A stretch of DNA of 64,000 nt, taken from assembly GCA_003313425.1 (NCBI GenBank), contig NHZP01000002.1, positions 1,860,001-1,924,000 of the forward strand, written 5' to 3'. Shown piece by piece: positions 33,619 through 44,867 of the stretch (positions within the stretch are counted from its first letter, which is position 1; every line of letters begins with the position of its first letter). The translations under genes were made by a program, and so were the position numbers. Origin of the DNA: Pseudopyrenochaeta lycopersici. Lineage: Eukaryota > Ascomycota > Dothideomycetes > Pleosporales > Pseudopyrenochaetaceae. The notes below the pieces were generated by a model. That model was not told where the DNA came from, ran no database searches, and saw only the letters and a list, made by a program, of their open reading frames with translations.

Positions 33619-34491
33619 ATGGCTGAGCAAGAAGTCTTATATAGGGCTGATGATAATGTTGCATATATTACTCTCAATCGCCCGGCGCACTTCAATGCCA
33701 TCACCTCGACCCTTCCCAGTGCCCTCCGTGCAGCTGTTCAACGAGCAAATGCTGACGAAACCGTGCACTGCATTGTCCTAAGTGGCGCTGGTCCTGGCTT
33801 CTGTGGAGGCTACGATCTGTCAAAATATGCCGAGAAAGCAGTTCGCGGCGACACAGGAGGCAGTCAGGGCCTAAAAGATGGATATGATCCGCTCATCGAC
33901 TATCGGGATATGAGGGAATACACGGATTGCTTCATGAGCCTTTTTCACAGTCACAAACCAACCATTGCACAAATTCATGGTGCTGCCGTAGCAGGTGGGA
34001 GCGACATCGCATTATGTTGCGACCTTGTCGTCATGGCTGATGATGCTCGCATTGGGTATCCACCAGCTCGCGTCTGGGGGTGTCCCACGACCGCCATGTG
34101 GACGGCTCGCATTGGACCCGAGAAGGCAAAGAGAATGATGTTCACTGGTGATTTAATATCCGGAATCGAAGCTGCACAGATGGGCCTAGTATTGAAGAGC
34201 GTGGAAAGCAGTAAACTACAAGAGACGGTGAGGTTATTGACGGAGAGGATCAAAACCGTACCCCAAAACCAATTGTGGATGTGCAAACAAGTCATCAACG
34301 GTTTTGTCGAAGACCAGTTGAATCATGCGCAAAGGCTAGCGACTGTGTTTGATGGGATTACGAGGAACTCACCAGAAGGCGTTGGGTTTCAGCAATTGAG
34401 TGCGGAAAAAGGATTCAAAGAAGCCATCAGAGCAAGAGATAATCCTGGAAGAAGCATCAAGTATAGGAAAGTATGGAAGAGCGTACTGTAA
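33619..34491 (+). CDS. Crotonase-family enoyl-CoA hydratase/isomerase
   Basis: Crotonase-fold acyl-CoA enzyme. Single exon of 290 residues, the usual length for a stand-alone member. The oxyanion-hole segments are GFCGGYDLSKYAE and HGAAVAGGSDIALCCDLVV, followed by DARIGYPPARVWG, the region that holds the catalytic glutamate in classical hydratases; no obvious Glu is present there. The block IGPEKAKRMMFTGDLI matches bacterial EchA-like enzymes more than mitochondrial beta-oxidation hydratases. Substrate and exact reaction therefore remain open (hydratase, isomerase or hydrolase). No peroxisomal SKL terminus is present (it ends WKSVL). The start is the ATG immediately before EQEVLYRADDN. It is intron-less, which with the bacterial resemblance makes an old horizontal origin conceivable. 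Confidence 0.88.
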   Translation: MAEQEVLYRADDNVAYITLNRPAHFNAITSTLPSALRAAVQRANADETVHCIVLSGAGPGFCGGYDLSKYAEKAVRGDTGGSQGLKDGYDPLIDYRDMREYTDCFMSLFHSHKPTIAQIHGAAVAGGSDIALCCDLVVMADDARIGYPPARVWGCPTTAMWTARIGPEKAKRMMFTGDLISGIEAAQMGLVLKSVESSKLQETVRLLTERIKTVPQNQLWMCKQVINGFVEDQLNHAQRLATVFDGITRNSPEGVGFQQLSAEKGFKEAIRARDNPGRSIKYRKVWKSVL

Positions 34492-34971
34492 GAGTGACCT
34501 TCTCAGTATATTTATAGCCTTTACAATGACGTTGCATCATGTATCGCACTGTATCCATATTCCACCTTTGATTATCAAGCTTTCCAAGTCGTTCTCTGAT
34601 CTGAAGAGCATCACATATAGCTGCCACACCCCTTTACCCATGCGTGCTTTTCTTCACTATTCCGACTGAACCTTCATCCCTCCTAGTTGACTTCGACAAC
34701 CACCCAGAACAAAACCTAGCCATATACTTCATACTAGACCTTATAAAATACTTCTAAAACTTAATAAAATAATTTTACTAAAAATAAGCCTTTAATTTCG
34801 TTCATAACTTTAAACTTTTAGTGGTTTAAGGTGCAGTGGAAGCAGAGTTGTGTCCTTAGATCAAATTCCTACCCGAAACCTAAAGGATTCCGGTAGGTTA
34901 AGACGAGGGCTAGAGCGAGATACGTTGGATGATATGTATATTATCATACTAGGCAAGTCTAGTATTACCCG
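34492..34971. other. Intergenic, A/T-rich, with a repeat-like segment
   Basis: 480 bases between the convergent crotonase and phosphotransferase genes. It includes a very A/T-rich stretch (34737-34790) resembling the fold-back element's ends, then a short imperfect hairpin around 34870-34900 (CCTACC and GGTAGG arms) and a near-palindrome ATGATA...TATCAT near 34930. Confidence 0.4.
34737..34790. repeat. Possible decayed terminus of the fold-back repeat family
   Basis: The segment beginning CCTTATAAAATACTTCTAAA and ending AAAATAAG aligns by eye with the left end of the 61-kb fold-back element (CCTGTAAAATGCTTCTATAC ... GAAATAAG). The similarity is short and A/T-rich, so it may be chance. Confidence 0.3.
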
Positions 34972-35923
34972 CTACCAAGCATAAGAGTCGACCGTGAGTG
35001 AGGTAAGTGCTCGTTCACTTTCCATCTCATCCGTATATTCCGATCCTGCAAGCTGCGAGACAAAACTGTACCACCAAAAGTTCTTTGGACAGTATCTCAG
35101 AGCAGTTGTAAACTCCCAGTAATCAGGATACCAGCTCGCAGATTCCCAATCAATAAATCCTGATACATGGCCATTATAGACCATGATGTTATGGTGCTTT
35201 AGGTCGCCATGAGTAAAGACAATAGGATGGCGTACCGAGTGTAGTTTCTCTATAGAGGCAACCTTCTGCTCATAAACATCTCGAGACGGAAAATTCAAAT
35301 TCAGAAGCTGCACTGAGTAGATGATCGTTGAATTCAGATTCTGACTCGCATGGTCCAACTAAGTGGTTTGGAACGCGCACGCTTCTGATAGCCGTGCCTA
35401 CGACTGAGCAGATACGCTCTCCTCCCCAAGGATGAGGCCAACTCCGCATAGTGCTTTGTATAGTGCGCATCTCGTCCAATATGGTTTGCCGCTCTTTGTC
35501 ACTCAGCTCGTCGTACACTACTCCTAAATCTCTTCCAGGTAATCGCGTCATAAGAATTGACACGGGTGCATGAGGAGTGTCAGGGTGATCCCCATATGAA
35601 ATGACCAAGGGCACTGGGAAGCCAGCAGAGCGTGCAATAATCATAGCCGAAACCTCCTCAAGCCGTGTTCCATCTGACCATTTTAATACCAGCCCGAACG
35701 GAAGCTGTACGACCTGATTATTGAATTCAATGCCTGCCCAAGCACAATAGCGACGAGAGATTCGAGGTAAGTATGAATGGAGGAAGCCAACAATTCGACG
35801 AAAGGGTTTACGGGCGAGTGGTGGGGCGAGCGGAATCGTGGAGTTCAGTATGACGGAACCCAGAACACGATGAGGCCATGTGAAGGTCGGCAATAGGATG
35901 TTAGGAACCAGAGTCCGAACCAT
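34972..35923 (-). pseudogene. APH-family phosphotransferase with a +1 frameshift
   Basis: Aminoglycoside-phosphotransferase/choline-kinase-like fold, a family widely expanded in filamentous fungi with mostly unknown substrates. The N-terminal part (from 35923) contains LPFGLVLKWSDGTRLEE and SILMTRLPGRDLG. The C-terminal part carries the Brenner motif THGDLKHHNIMV and GFIDWESASWYPDYWEF. The two parts are in different frames. One extra base in the TTTT run at 35290-35293 (AAAA on the plus strand) separates EFNDHLLSAASEFEF from SRDVYEQKVASI. Total length is one base more than 317 codons, consistent with a single insertion. No intron explains the shift, because residues on both sides are needed to fill the family's pattern. 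It is either a young pseudogene or a sequence error; the catalytic residues are otherwise intact. Confidence 0.75.
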
Positions 35924-37782
35924 CTGGGTATCCTAAAGGGTCACTCTGGTAGAGCTTGAATTGCAAGATTCCAGTGTCCGAAGGCCGGGTTGGGTGAAGT
36001 TGGCTTGGGTGAAGCTGAGACTGAAGCGAGGAAGCGTACACCAATTTTGCCAGCAAACTCAGCCTGCGCGCAACAGAGTGGGAACTTAATTTAGCTGTTT
36101 AGAAAAGCGTCCAAGCAAGTTCGGGCTATGAAAGAACTTTCGAGAGATTTTGGGCGGAGGCAGAGTGATTGTATTTATTTTGGGAAATAGCTAATTTTAT
36201 TGTATATAACTGTTGAGTCTCTTGAGCAGGAGATAGCTTATCTCTGAGCTAGCGGGTGAGCCAGCTAGTCATGCCTCCACTCCTCTAAGCCTGTTTAACC
36301 ATGCGAAGCTATCGTGAGCTACTGGAAGGTCTAGTACTAGGTATCTGCCTGCCTATTACGTACGCCTGAAGACGAGCACAGTAAAGAAGGTGGATAATGT
36401 CAAGCCACAAGGGTAAGAGCCGCGTACTGAGAGCCGAGGTAGAGCCAAGATATAGACATCCTCATAATCGCATTACACTGGCAGCCTACATCAAATGCAT
36501 GACTGTTCTCGAGGGTTCGATATTTTTGATTGGCCAACGTGATAACTGTGATATTGGGCCGCTAGTGACAAAAAAAAACAAATAATTCTTTCCAAGTAGG
36601 AAGGAAGAATACAATCAGAGATCGTTAACCACACAAACAATAATTGTGCCTGCTTTAAAAAGCGTCCAAGATCTTTTACGCTCTGGGTATATCTCTATAA
36701 CCCCGATGTCCGATGAGTTGAGATTTGTCCTATATTTGAACCTAGCCGGAAGCATCGTGCTGCTCATCACACTGCTCCGAGGGCAGTGAAGCTCAGTTGC
36801 ACTGTCTGTTCCAATTTCGATCAAATTCTCAGGGAAAGGCATTTTTTTAGTGTTGGGAGGATCGTCCAAACCGTAAGGTGGACTTGCGTAGCGAGAGTTC
36901 CAATCTTGCGCGGAGAAAATCTTGCTGGCATTGATAGGAAGGTGCAAGTCTATTGGACCGAGTGGGCGTTACCTGGCCACTGGCATTACCTCCGGTTCTG
37001 TGATGCGCCTGCCCAAGGGCTGCTGTTGCGCCGTTGCATCGATGGCTGCTGCAGCATTGCTGACCGGAAGAACCTCGTAGTTCAACAGACCTCGATTTCT
37101 GAAGCACACATCTTATGCTCTCACGATAGGCCCTCAAATTCGGCCGTCATAAGCTGTGGATTTGAAAAGTTAAACTGGACATACAATTGACTGTGCTGAT
37201 GTCACAACAAGTCCCACCCCTGTAATTCCCCTCAAGTCTCAATGTCATCCAGAGTTGAGATGAATTTTCCCAAGACGTTGATTTGGGTCAGAACGAAATA
37301 TGACACCGACCATACATTGACATTTGGTCAGGATTGTGACCAAATTGTAATTATTCCTTCGTTTTGGGGCTAGTCTTGTCGCCATGGACGTTTTAATCCA
37401 GAATGAACATTTAGGTTTATAACTTGGTGGTTCTCCTTCGCGGTGCTGCAATGGAAACAAATCGTATGGTTTCAGAGTAAAAGGGTACCACGGTTGAGGT
37501 ACCACTGCCTTACACTCGAATGACGGGGCTGCTCGAGTGTATAATATAAGTCCACTCTGTTGTCATTCTCCCTTTCCCTATCCTCGTATCCGGCAACTTC
37601 CACATACTCTCACCGTAGCTCTTGACGTATTTCGAAGCTCTTGGAGCTATTGCAACACCTTCCACACTTCCCAAACACTCCGAAGCCTTCAACACTCCCA
37701 AAGTCACCATCTTCTCTTCTTGATAGCCTCCAAAGCACTCTAGCGCATTTTTGTACTCCCCTTTCCCACATAAAAACCCAAC
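35924..37782. other. Intergenic, 1.86 kb, no gene recognised
   Basis: No ORF here resembles a known family. The last 250 bases before 37783 are strongly pyrimidine-rich (CTCTC/CCTTCC), as in fungal core promoters and 5' UTRs, and belong to the AT-hook gene. A short CTAGTACTAGG-like palindrome near 36332 may be a repeat remnant. Confidence 0.45.
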
Positions 37783-38930
37783 ATGAATAATAGCTACATT
37801 GCCAACGAGATGGCTATTATCAATGCGGCCATCGACAGTGGGCGAACCCTGACGGGTGGCCAGCTCGCATTATACTTTAACACTGTCCAAGTGCAACCGG
37901 CACCGCACGAGGAGCAGCCGTTGATGTACGGCTACGAGCAGCAACATGCTGCATGCCAGCAGGGACAGATAGCCTACCAGCATCTGGTTACACCCGAGCG
38001 TCAAGAACAAGTAGTAAGCAAGCCTCCACTGGATTTTGCTTGCGCACACACTAATAGCAGCAGTTGAACGAGGTCCGGCCGGTAAATAGGCAACAGGCGG
38101 ATGCTTTCTTGTCTCAGTCTCAACAAGTCTTGGGGCACTGGTCCTATGCGTCGCCACCATCTTCTGAAGGGTCCCAGCACACTTCTGAGTCATTATGGGA
38201 TAGCCCACCGTCGGTCGGCCACCCACTGCCGCAAGTTCCTGAGCCTGACATCAACTACAAGTGGCCAACCGCCGCGGTGTGCGCCACTGATGAACACGGC
38301 GCTGGCGTGTCGTTCTACCGAATGGCAGCAACCACCGAGGGGCCAGTAGCCCCGGTAATCGCTCCTGCTGTTTCTCTGCCAGCAGCGCCTGTTGAGCCGG
38401 AACAGAGGAGTCGCCCGGGCCGCCCCAGGAAGCACCCATACAAGGATCCTGAGGCCCCAAGACGCAAGGTTGGCCGTCCAAGGGGCGCAAAAGACCAGTA
38501 CAAGCGCCTGGCAAAAGGAGAGAAGGCAATGATGACCAAGGCAGGGCACAAGAAAGAGGTGAGCTCTCGTAGAGAGGAGACCGAACCCGCTGAGTCAGAG
38601 CGGCAGTCGGTTTCAAGACAAATATTTTTCTTGTTCTCGTTCTTCTTCATCGTCGTCGACGTTGCTTACCACCTCGTTGTTCTTGCGTGGCACATCATCA
38701 GGATGCGGATTTCCCTCATGGTGACTGTCGCCTCGGAGTCGACTCCACAACACCATAAAGGCCAGGAAGCCCAGGAGTACGGCGATGACTGTCGGCGCTG
38801 CAGGATGGCGCATGTTCTTAAACTTCTTCCCTTTGGATTTGAATTTCGTTGCTTTTCTTCGCTTGGTGGTTCCGCTTTTTTTTCTCTGGCTTCATCGTTA
38901 ACCGTTAGTACTTCAATGGTCTTCAGGTGA
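37783..38930 (+). CDS. AT-hook protein, 3' end uncertain
   Basis: Two exons are well supported: 37783..38013 and 38064 onward, separated by a 50-nt intron with a GTAAGC donor, CTAAT branch site and CAG acceptor. Two AT-hook cores occur, RPGRPRKH and KVGRPRGA, inside a basic block, so the protein probably binds the minor groove of A/T-rich DNA in the nucleus. The upstream part is Gln- and Pro-rich and may be disordered. The frame runs to 38930, but beyond about 38560 the translation becomes hydrophobic and odd (FFLFSFFFIVVDV). It also lies opposite a well-formed minus-strand gene (38613..39041). A GTGAGC donor at 38559 suggests that the true C-terminus is reached by splicing or lies near 38600. 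No ortholog name is offered. Confidence 0.6.
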
Positions 38931-39041
38931 AGAAATGTTTCTTTTTCATCTTTGATTTGTGTTCAGTATTGTGCATTATTATGGCGCATCGGCCGCTGAA
39001 AAATATATCCTCACTGCGCTTGGAAAACGCGACGAATTCAT
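38613..39041 (-). CDS. Small single-pass membrane protein, basic N-terminus and acidic C-terminus
   Basis: A 99-residue protein from two exons, 39041..39015 and 38885..38613, too small to stand out as a single ORF. Exon 1 is only nine codons (MNSSRFPSA) and ends at a GTGAGG donor. The 129-nt intron ends with a perfect TACTAAC branch site and a CCAG acceptor, and the phases match. The protein has a strongly basic N-terminus (RKKSGTTKRRKATKFKSKGK), one transmembrane helix (TVIAVLLGFLAFMVLW) and an acidic tail (SNVDDDEEEREQEKYLS). The positive-inside rule places the N-terminus in the cytosol. I do not recognise the family. It is antisense to the 3' part of the AT-hook frame, so at most one of the two overlapping translations is likely to be real there. 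Confidence 0.55.
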
Positions 39042-39627
39042 GTACACTAGCTTTCGAAGAAAACGTCAAGAACACATTTGAAATACACTTACACCGCGTT
39101 TTATATGTTCAGCAACCTGATTAGAATAATACAATTGACTTCAAGATGACTTGCGCAAGTGGTTGATGAGAGGGTATGGCGTTCAAAGAGGATGCTTCGT
39201 CTGAGTTGTGAATGAGATTGTTGTGGGGCCGGCAAAACTTGCTTCTTTTTGCTACTAAGCGACAAGGTTGGACCAGGGTTGGACAAGGCTGATGAGAACG
39301 TGTAGCAGAGAAACAGTTTTCTAACTCCGACATTCTTGAGCAGAATTAGGTTCAAGTAAGAAGAAATTTTGCTGTAATTGAGTGTGAAGTGAAGATGTTC
39401 AGAAACATCATCTCATCTGGAGGTATCTGTGCTAACAGCCCGTGCAAATGCATTGAAATCCCAATATGTACCGCAGCCATAGCGCAGCGCGCCGTGACGC
39501 CAGGTCTTTACGACCATGCCTTATAATGCATGTATGTTCATGCCCAGCAGAAGGAAGCTGCTGTATATAGAAAAACTTGCCCAAGCGCCAGAATATGCTA
39601 CAAGACAAAGAATAGATATCAAGTAAC
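39042..39627. other. Intergenic: upstream of the small membrane gene, downstream of the mannosyltransferase
   Basis: 586 bases; no further coding region or repeat recognised. Confidence 0.45.
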
Positions 39628-40893
39628 TCAGTCCATGCCAACGTATTTGAACCAGAGTGGTCGACAATCCTCGCGATTCAACCACTTCTCTCCGTCTGTA
39701 AAGCGGCCAGCCACGCAACCCGAGCACTTCGGATTGTTTGGACAATTAAAGAAGGGAATGTGCTGGTAGCCGATGTCTCGGAACCAATGAATCTTGCTCT
39801 TGTCCTCAAACAAACCTAGAGCGACACTGTGCACCGGCGCATCACCCCAGCGCTCATAGAAGAAACCACCCGCTCGATCGAGGTGTTGGAAGTAATCGCG
39901 GTATTTCTTACTTCTCCAGAAGCTCAGATCTCCAATTTCAAAGTTTGACCAGAAGTGGCAGGTCGAGTAGCCGTGAGCTTTTTGGTTGTTCTCCGGCCGC
40001 CTCTTATCGTCCTCCAGCCATTCTCGGGCATTGTTAGGATGTACATATCCCGGGTGATCCTCTAGGAACCTCCTCGTTTCCGGCCACAACGTGGCGATAC
40101 TCTCGGCGCTGTCATAGATGTTGATGTTGAAGCCGTAAGTTTTGTTATGATCTTGCATCCAGGCAAAGACATCATAGTCGACGTCGCAAAAGAAGTGTAC
40201 ATTGGGCTCGACGCGCCAGTAGTATTGTATGTCCTTGAGAGCGGGATGCTCGCTGAATAAGCCGCTGTTCCACCGGCACATTTGGTGGTAAGACTGCTTC
40301 TCCATGTACTGCACTTTTTGCTCGAGCAGAAGCGAGACGGACTCGTTGTAGAGGTCCATGTTTATCCATGACGGTATATCCCAGTGCTCGGCAGGAACCA
40401 GCTCGTATCGCACTTCTGCTTTGGTGGCGGCTCGTGTCTTCTCCTTGAACTCAGCGGTAAAGGGCTTGTCGTTGAAGAAAGTCCATGGGTAGTTGAATTT
40501 GTGGTTCCAGGTCCTCTCGAGATCATGCATGCTCTGCAGCATGTCTTTCAGCTCCTCATTGCGTACTAGGCTCAGTATCGTAGCGTTTATGCGCGCGCTC
40601 TTCGGGTTGTCTGGCGCGTAGTTGTCGCCGTCGACTCGTCGTAAAGGCTCTGGGGGTTCACCGGATACTGCGCATGGGCGTTAGTACTGTTTGGCTGTAG
40701 AAGGCGGATGAAAGGCCATCATACAGTCTGACTGCGGGTCGTGGTCCCAATCGCCCAGACTCTGGGTCGGAAGTTTGCTCGGAAGCTGCATCTCGCCCTC
40801 GGAACTGGAAGTTTTGAGCATCTGCACAAACACAAAGACAAATATGCAGAAGGTGGCGCCGGCCAAGTAGCGCATACTCTTGGGCAGCGCCAT
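39628..40893 (-). CDS. KRE2/MNT1-family Golgi alpha-1,2-mannosyltransferase
   Basis: Type II Golgi glycosyltransferase (GT15) that adds mannose from GDP-mannose to O- or N-linked glycans of secreted and wall proteins. Two exons (40893..40725 and 40667..39628; 57-nt intron with a TACTAAC branch site) give 402 residues. A short cytosolic tail (MALPKSMR) precedes the signal anchor (YLAGATFCIFVFVFVQML). The catalytic domain contains RVDGDNYAPDNPKSARINAT, RVEPNVHFFCDVDYD with the metal/donor site, GYSTCHFWSNFEI with the family's conserved Glu300, and DRAGGFFYERWGDAPVHS. Length and order of motifs match fungal Kre2/Ktr proteins. The paralogue identity within the family cannot be decided from one sequence, so no symbol is assigned. 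It is divergent to the gamma-tubulin-complex gene. Confidence 0.94.
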
Positions 40894-41160
40894 GGTGAAC
40901 AGCAATCGTGATGGCTACGAGGGGGAACAGAGTCCCAGACTGCGAGACGACATAAAAGTGCGCTGCGTCGAGTTTCATACATGGTGACGCGGTGCGCAAG
41001 CATCTAACTTGCATTGGGAAAGGCGTGTTGGGTGAGTGGGGCGAGAAGGAACCGCCGCATCCGAGTCGGGCAACTTCAGCGCGTCCCACCACTACAGCCC
41101 GTGCATCTATGAGACGCGTACATGGCAGAGCGGACTATGTGAGATAAAAGTCGCGTCGTC
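40894..41160. promoter_or_regulatory. Short divergent promoter region (mannosyltransferase / gamma-tubulin complex)
   Basis: Only 267 bases separate the two start codons, so the promoters must overlap or be adjacent. No TATA box is obvious. Positional call. Confidence 0.4.
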
Positions 41161-43838
41161 ATGGCACACAATGCAAAGATAGCCGGCCTTACCGACGAGC
41201 TGATCCAGTCTATCCTCAAATTTGACCCAGCCACCAACAGACAAGCTTACCGGCACGCCAAAGAGATTGCATCGCGGGGTTTACGCGGGCACCAGTATGC
41301 ACGAACAAACCAGTTCGACGTCAACGCAAGCTTTGTCGGTCTGGATGAGAAGTTTCGCATCAAGAGCCGCGACGACCTGGCAGACGCTTTGGCAGTACGC
41401 CTGCAGAAACTAGAAGGCCTCACCAACAAGTTTAAGCCTGATATCCTATCGCTATTGCTCCAACTCGCTGATCGGCCACTGGAAAATACCCAAGTCGAAG
41501 CACTGGAGCTGCTGAGGCCACCGAGTCCACCGCCACCGCTAACTTGGGACGAGATTCTGCAACAGGATCCATATAGTGACGAGGACATCTGGAAAGACAT
41601 CGACTATGCAGTCGACTCTTCAGGCGACGAGCAGACACCCAAAAAGCGACCAAAGTCAGAATCTTCTCCACCAACGAGCTTCCAAGAGGACGACACGTAT
41701 GATCCAGAGGCCTGTGTAGTCCCAGCCGAAGCCAATCTTGTCAAGGACCTGGAAGCAGTGCAATTTTGGACTGCTGCAACAGAGGAAGATGATGCCAAGA
41801 TAGAACTCACCGAGTTACAGGCGATAAGAGAGACACTGTTCATGCTCGCAGGTCTCCGCACTAGTCTGTACCATACAGATGAACAGCAGCACAACGTCCG
41901 TGTCGCTCCACGCTATATTCTCAGCCATGCAGTGCCTCTCACAATTGATCATCTCCTCTCTCAATTTGCGAGCATTGGCAAGGACATATACCGATTGCGC
42001 CAATGGACAAAGAGACCGTCTGTACTGCCCCTCATTCAGACATTCGAGGCAGCCGTCCGGAAACGCCTCCTGACCTACGACCATACTCTGGCGCGTCTTC
42101 AACAACGTTATTTGACACCTGCTACTCCAATATCGGTCAGCTTGCTCGAACTTCACAATGAGGTTGAGAGACTATCGATACCTATTCTCCGACTAGCGCA
42201 GATAGTCTCAAACATCGAGCCCCAGTTACTTGTGAACCCTTTCAGTCACCTAGAAGCCCTATTCGACCAGGCTACATTAGCACAGATGACTCTGGAAGAA
42301 GACTTGTTCCAGTATATGTCTGACATTTTTTTCGAGTGCCTCCAGACGTACCTCAAGCCCATTCGACGATGGATGGACGCAGGCGAGCTGGGCGGGGATG
42401 ACGAAACATTCTTCATTTTCGCGCACGACTCTAGCAGCGACGCAGCATCTCTATGGCACGATCGGTATGTGTTGCGTCGTGATGCGCAGAATATGTTGCG
42501 GTCTCCCACGTTCCTGCAGCCTGCGGCGGAGAAGATTTTCAATACTGGGAAAAGCGTCGTCTTTCTCAAAGACCTAGGCATCCACAACACAACCAGAGAG
42601 GTTCCGGAAAGCGAACCACGGATCGACTGTGAGACAGTATGCGGCGCAACGGCCCACATGCCCATCTCGCCCTTCCCTGAGCTCTTCCAAGCCGCTTTCG
42701 AGACGTGGATACGTAGCAAATACTCGGTCGCCTCCTCCGTTCTTCGACGATATGTCTTTGAGAGTGGTGGTCTCATGCGTACCCTTTTTATCTTCGAAAC
42801 GCTGTATCTTGGTAAGAACGGGGCAGTTTTCGAAGAGTTCGCGAATGCCATTTTTGAGCGCATGGATGCTGGAAGAAAGGGATGGGATGATAGGTATCTC
42901 TTGACTGAGCTAGCACGTGGAATCTTTGGGACGTTAATGCCCATATCGGATGTGGAGAAAATCGTCGTAAGGTCAACCAAAGTGAAAAGCCGGGGCAGGT
43001 CTGTTAAGGGGCTGACTGGTCTGTCAACTGAGTATGCTGTGAGTGATGATCACGTAGGTTGCAAAATTCCTGCAAGAAACTGACTACCCCACAGCTCCCC
43101 TGGCCCATACAAAACATCATTCAGCGCTCCTTCATTCCCGTCTACCAGCAACTCTTCACCTTTCTACTTCAGATTTACCGCGTCAAGTTCTTCTTGCAAC
43201 GTGCTCGCCCAGCGCGCAGTCAGAGAACCAACCGGGCCCACTCACAGCTTGCTTACAAGTTGCAACACCGTTTGACCTGGTTTATTGATACCCTCCGCTC
43301 TTATCTCACAGAGACCGCCATCTTCTTCACGACTCAAGATATGAACACGTTAATGGAGAAAGCAGAAGACATCGACCAGATGTCCCAGATCCACAATAAA
43401 CATGTGGCTAAGCTACACGAGCGAGCAATACTCTCAAGAGATCTTAAACCAATCCATAAAGCCATAATCGAGACACTAGATCTCGGGGTACTATTCGCGG
43501 AGACGATTGTATCTGCCAGCAACGATGGAGCTGCAGTGACCAAAAGAGAAGAGACTATGAAGGTAGCGAAAAATAGCGTGTCGCGGCATGCTGACAAGGA
43601 GCTGTCGGACTCCGATGCAAGCGAAAAGAGTGAGAGTGGAGAAGGACCAAAAGCCTCAAAGGAGACTCCTCAACGGAGCTCTAGTGAGGTGTTACAAATG
43701 ATCGAAAAGGATTTCGCACGGCTCCTACCATTCGTCATAGCGGGCCTGAGGAGCGTGGGGCGAGTTGGCGCCGAGCCCATGTGGGAGCAACTTGCTGAGC
43801 GACTAGAATGGCAGGGCAAGAAGGAGCCTGCCCACTAA
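41161..43838 (+). CDS. Gamma-tubulin complex component, Spc97/Spc98 family (GCP5-like)
   Basis: Structural subunit of the gamma-tubulin ring complex, which nucleates microtubules at spindle pole bodies. Two exons (41161..43038 and 43095..43838; 56-nt intron) give 873 residues. The N-terminal GRIP1-type half holds LFMLAGLRTSLYH and LRLAQIVSNIEPQLL. The C-terminal GRIP2 half holds WDDRYLLTELARGIFG and LPWPIQNIIQRSFIPVYQQL, the classic Spc97_Spc98 signature, followed by LQIYRVKFFLQRA. An acidic Pro-rich linker (about residues 115-190) and a charged insert near residues 780-820 (KELSDSDASEKSESGEG) are typical of the larger, non-core subunits. GCP5 is preferred over GCP4 or GCP6 on length and insert pattern, with moderate certainty. 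The intron junction restores TEYALPWPIQNII. Confidence 0.88.
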
Positions 43839-44867
43839 GTTGTCCTTGTATCGTATCGGCTAAGTTAGTGAACTGTCATTGTGACATTGAGGTCTACGAG
43901 CCACATTCCACGGACTGGTCTCCGAGCAAAACAAACACCGCCACACATTGTCGGAAGGGTCCAAAACAAAGAGGCTAATTATTAATAGTACCTACGATCA
44001 GTAGCTCTTCCCAAAACAGCGAATGATATGCAGGGGTTTACGCTCCCGGTCACGATGTCCTTCACACCATCATTCTAACCTGCAACCGGGTCTTGTCCTC
44101 GTACTTCTGGCCCGCACCTTGGTCTGGAGAACCCGACAGCCTGGTAGTTTGTTATCTAACAGCACCCGAGAGAGATTACAACACGGAGCACTCTTCTCCT
44201 TCAATATAATTACCTTGGCAAACCATCAAGCGAGAGTCGGATGAGTGCATCCACCCCGACCTTGCAGCCCACCAACCGGGCATGACTTCTAGGCGGGCCG
44301 CTAGCGTTGCATGCGTTCTCCGATCTTGGCGCGATCCGATCTTCCCATGTTCTTTATCGCAAGCCTCCTTTATGTGAGTGGTCAGGAAATGCAACCCTGT
44401 TGAGGTACTTTATAGCGAGGTTAAAGAATCGTGGTAATGACCTTACGCTTTCGGCGATGTGGCATATGAATTCTTCCACTCCGTTATGTGTGGCTGGCCA
44501 CGCATCTACAACCATGGTACTTCCAAGACGTCTCGTTGGGCTAGAACAACTTTATCCTTAGGACATAAGAAACCAAGCCATAGCGTTTTGCTCAGTCACA
44601 TCGTTAACACGGGGATCGATAGTTTCTTGCATGGTGGCTGTTGGCAAAGGGTGTTAAAGTTTATGTGCTTCCACCAATTCGATGCTAAGCTGTTAGCCTC
44701 ACATATGAAGTCCATGTGCTCCGCGGATGCAGGTCCATTTGCCTTTATGATTAGGGTCCATCATGGCTAGGTAGAGAGGGGCATTCAAGCCACATCAATT
44801 CCACAGCATATAATTGCTTGACCTTCCATTCTTTGATCTTTCATTGTAAGGTCAACTACGACACCCC
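43839..44867. other. Intergenic, about 1 kb, promoter of the copper-radical oxidase
   Basis: No gene or repeat recognised. A TATA-like ATATAATT at about 44808-44815 lies some 55 bases upstream of the oxidase ATG. Confidence 0.45.

Noticed and set aside
42246..42980. 244-codon minus-strand ORF
   Set aside because: Antisense of the gamma-tubulin-complex gene; its Ser/Arg-rich translation is typical of a shadow frame.
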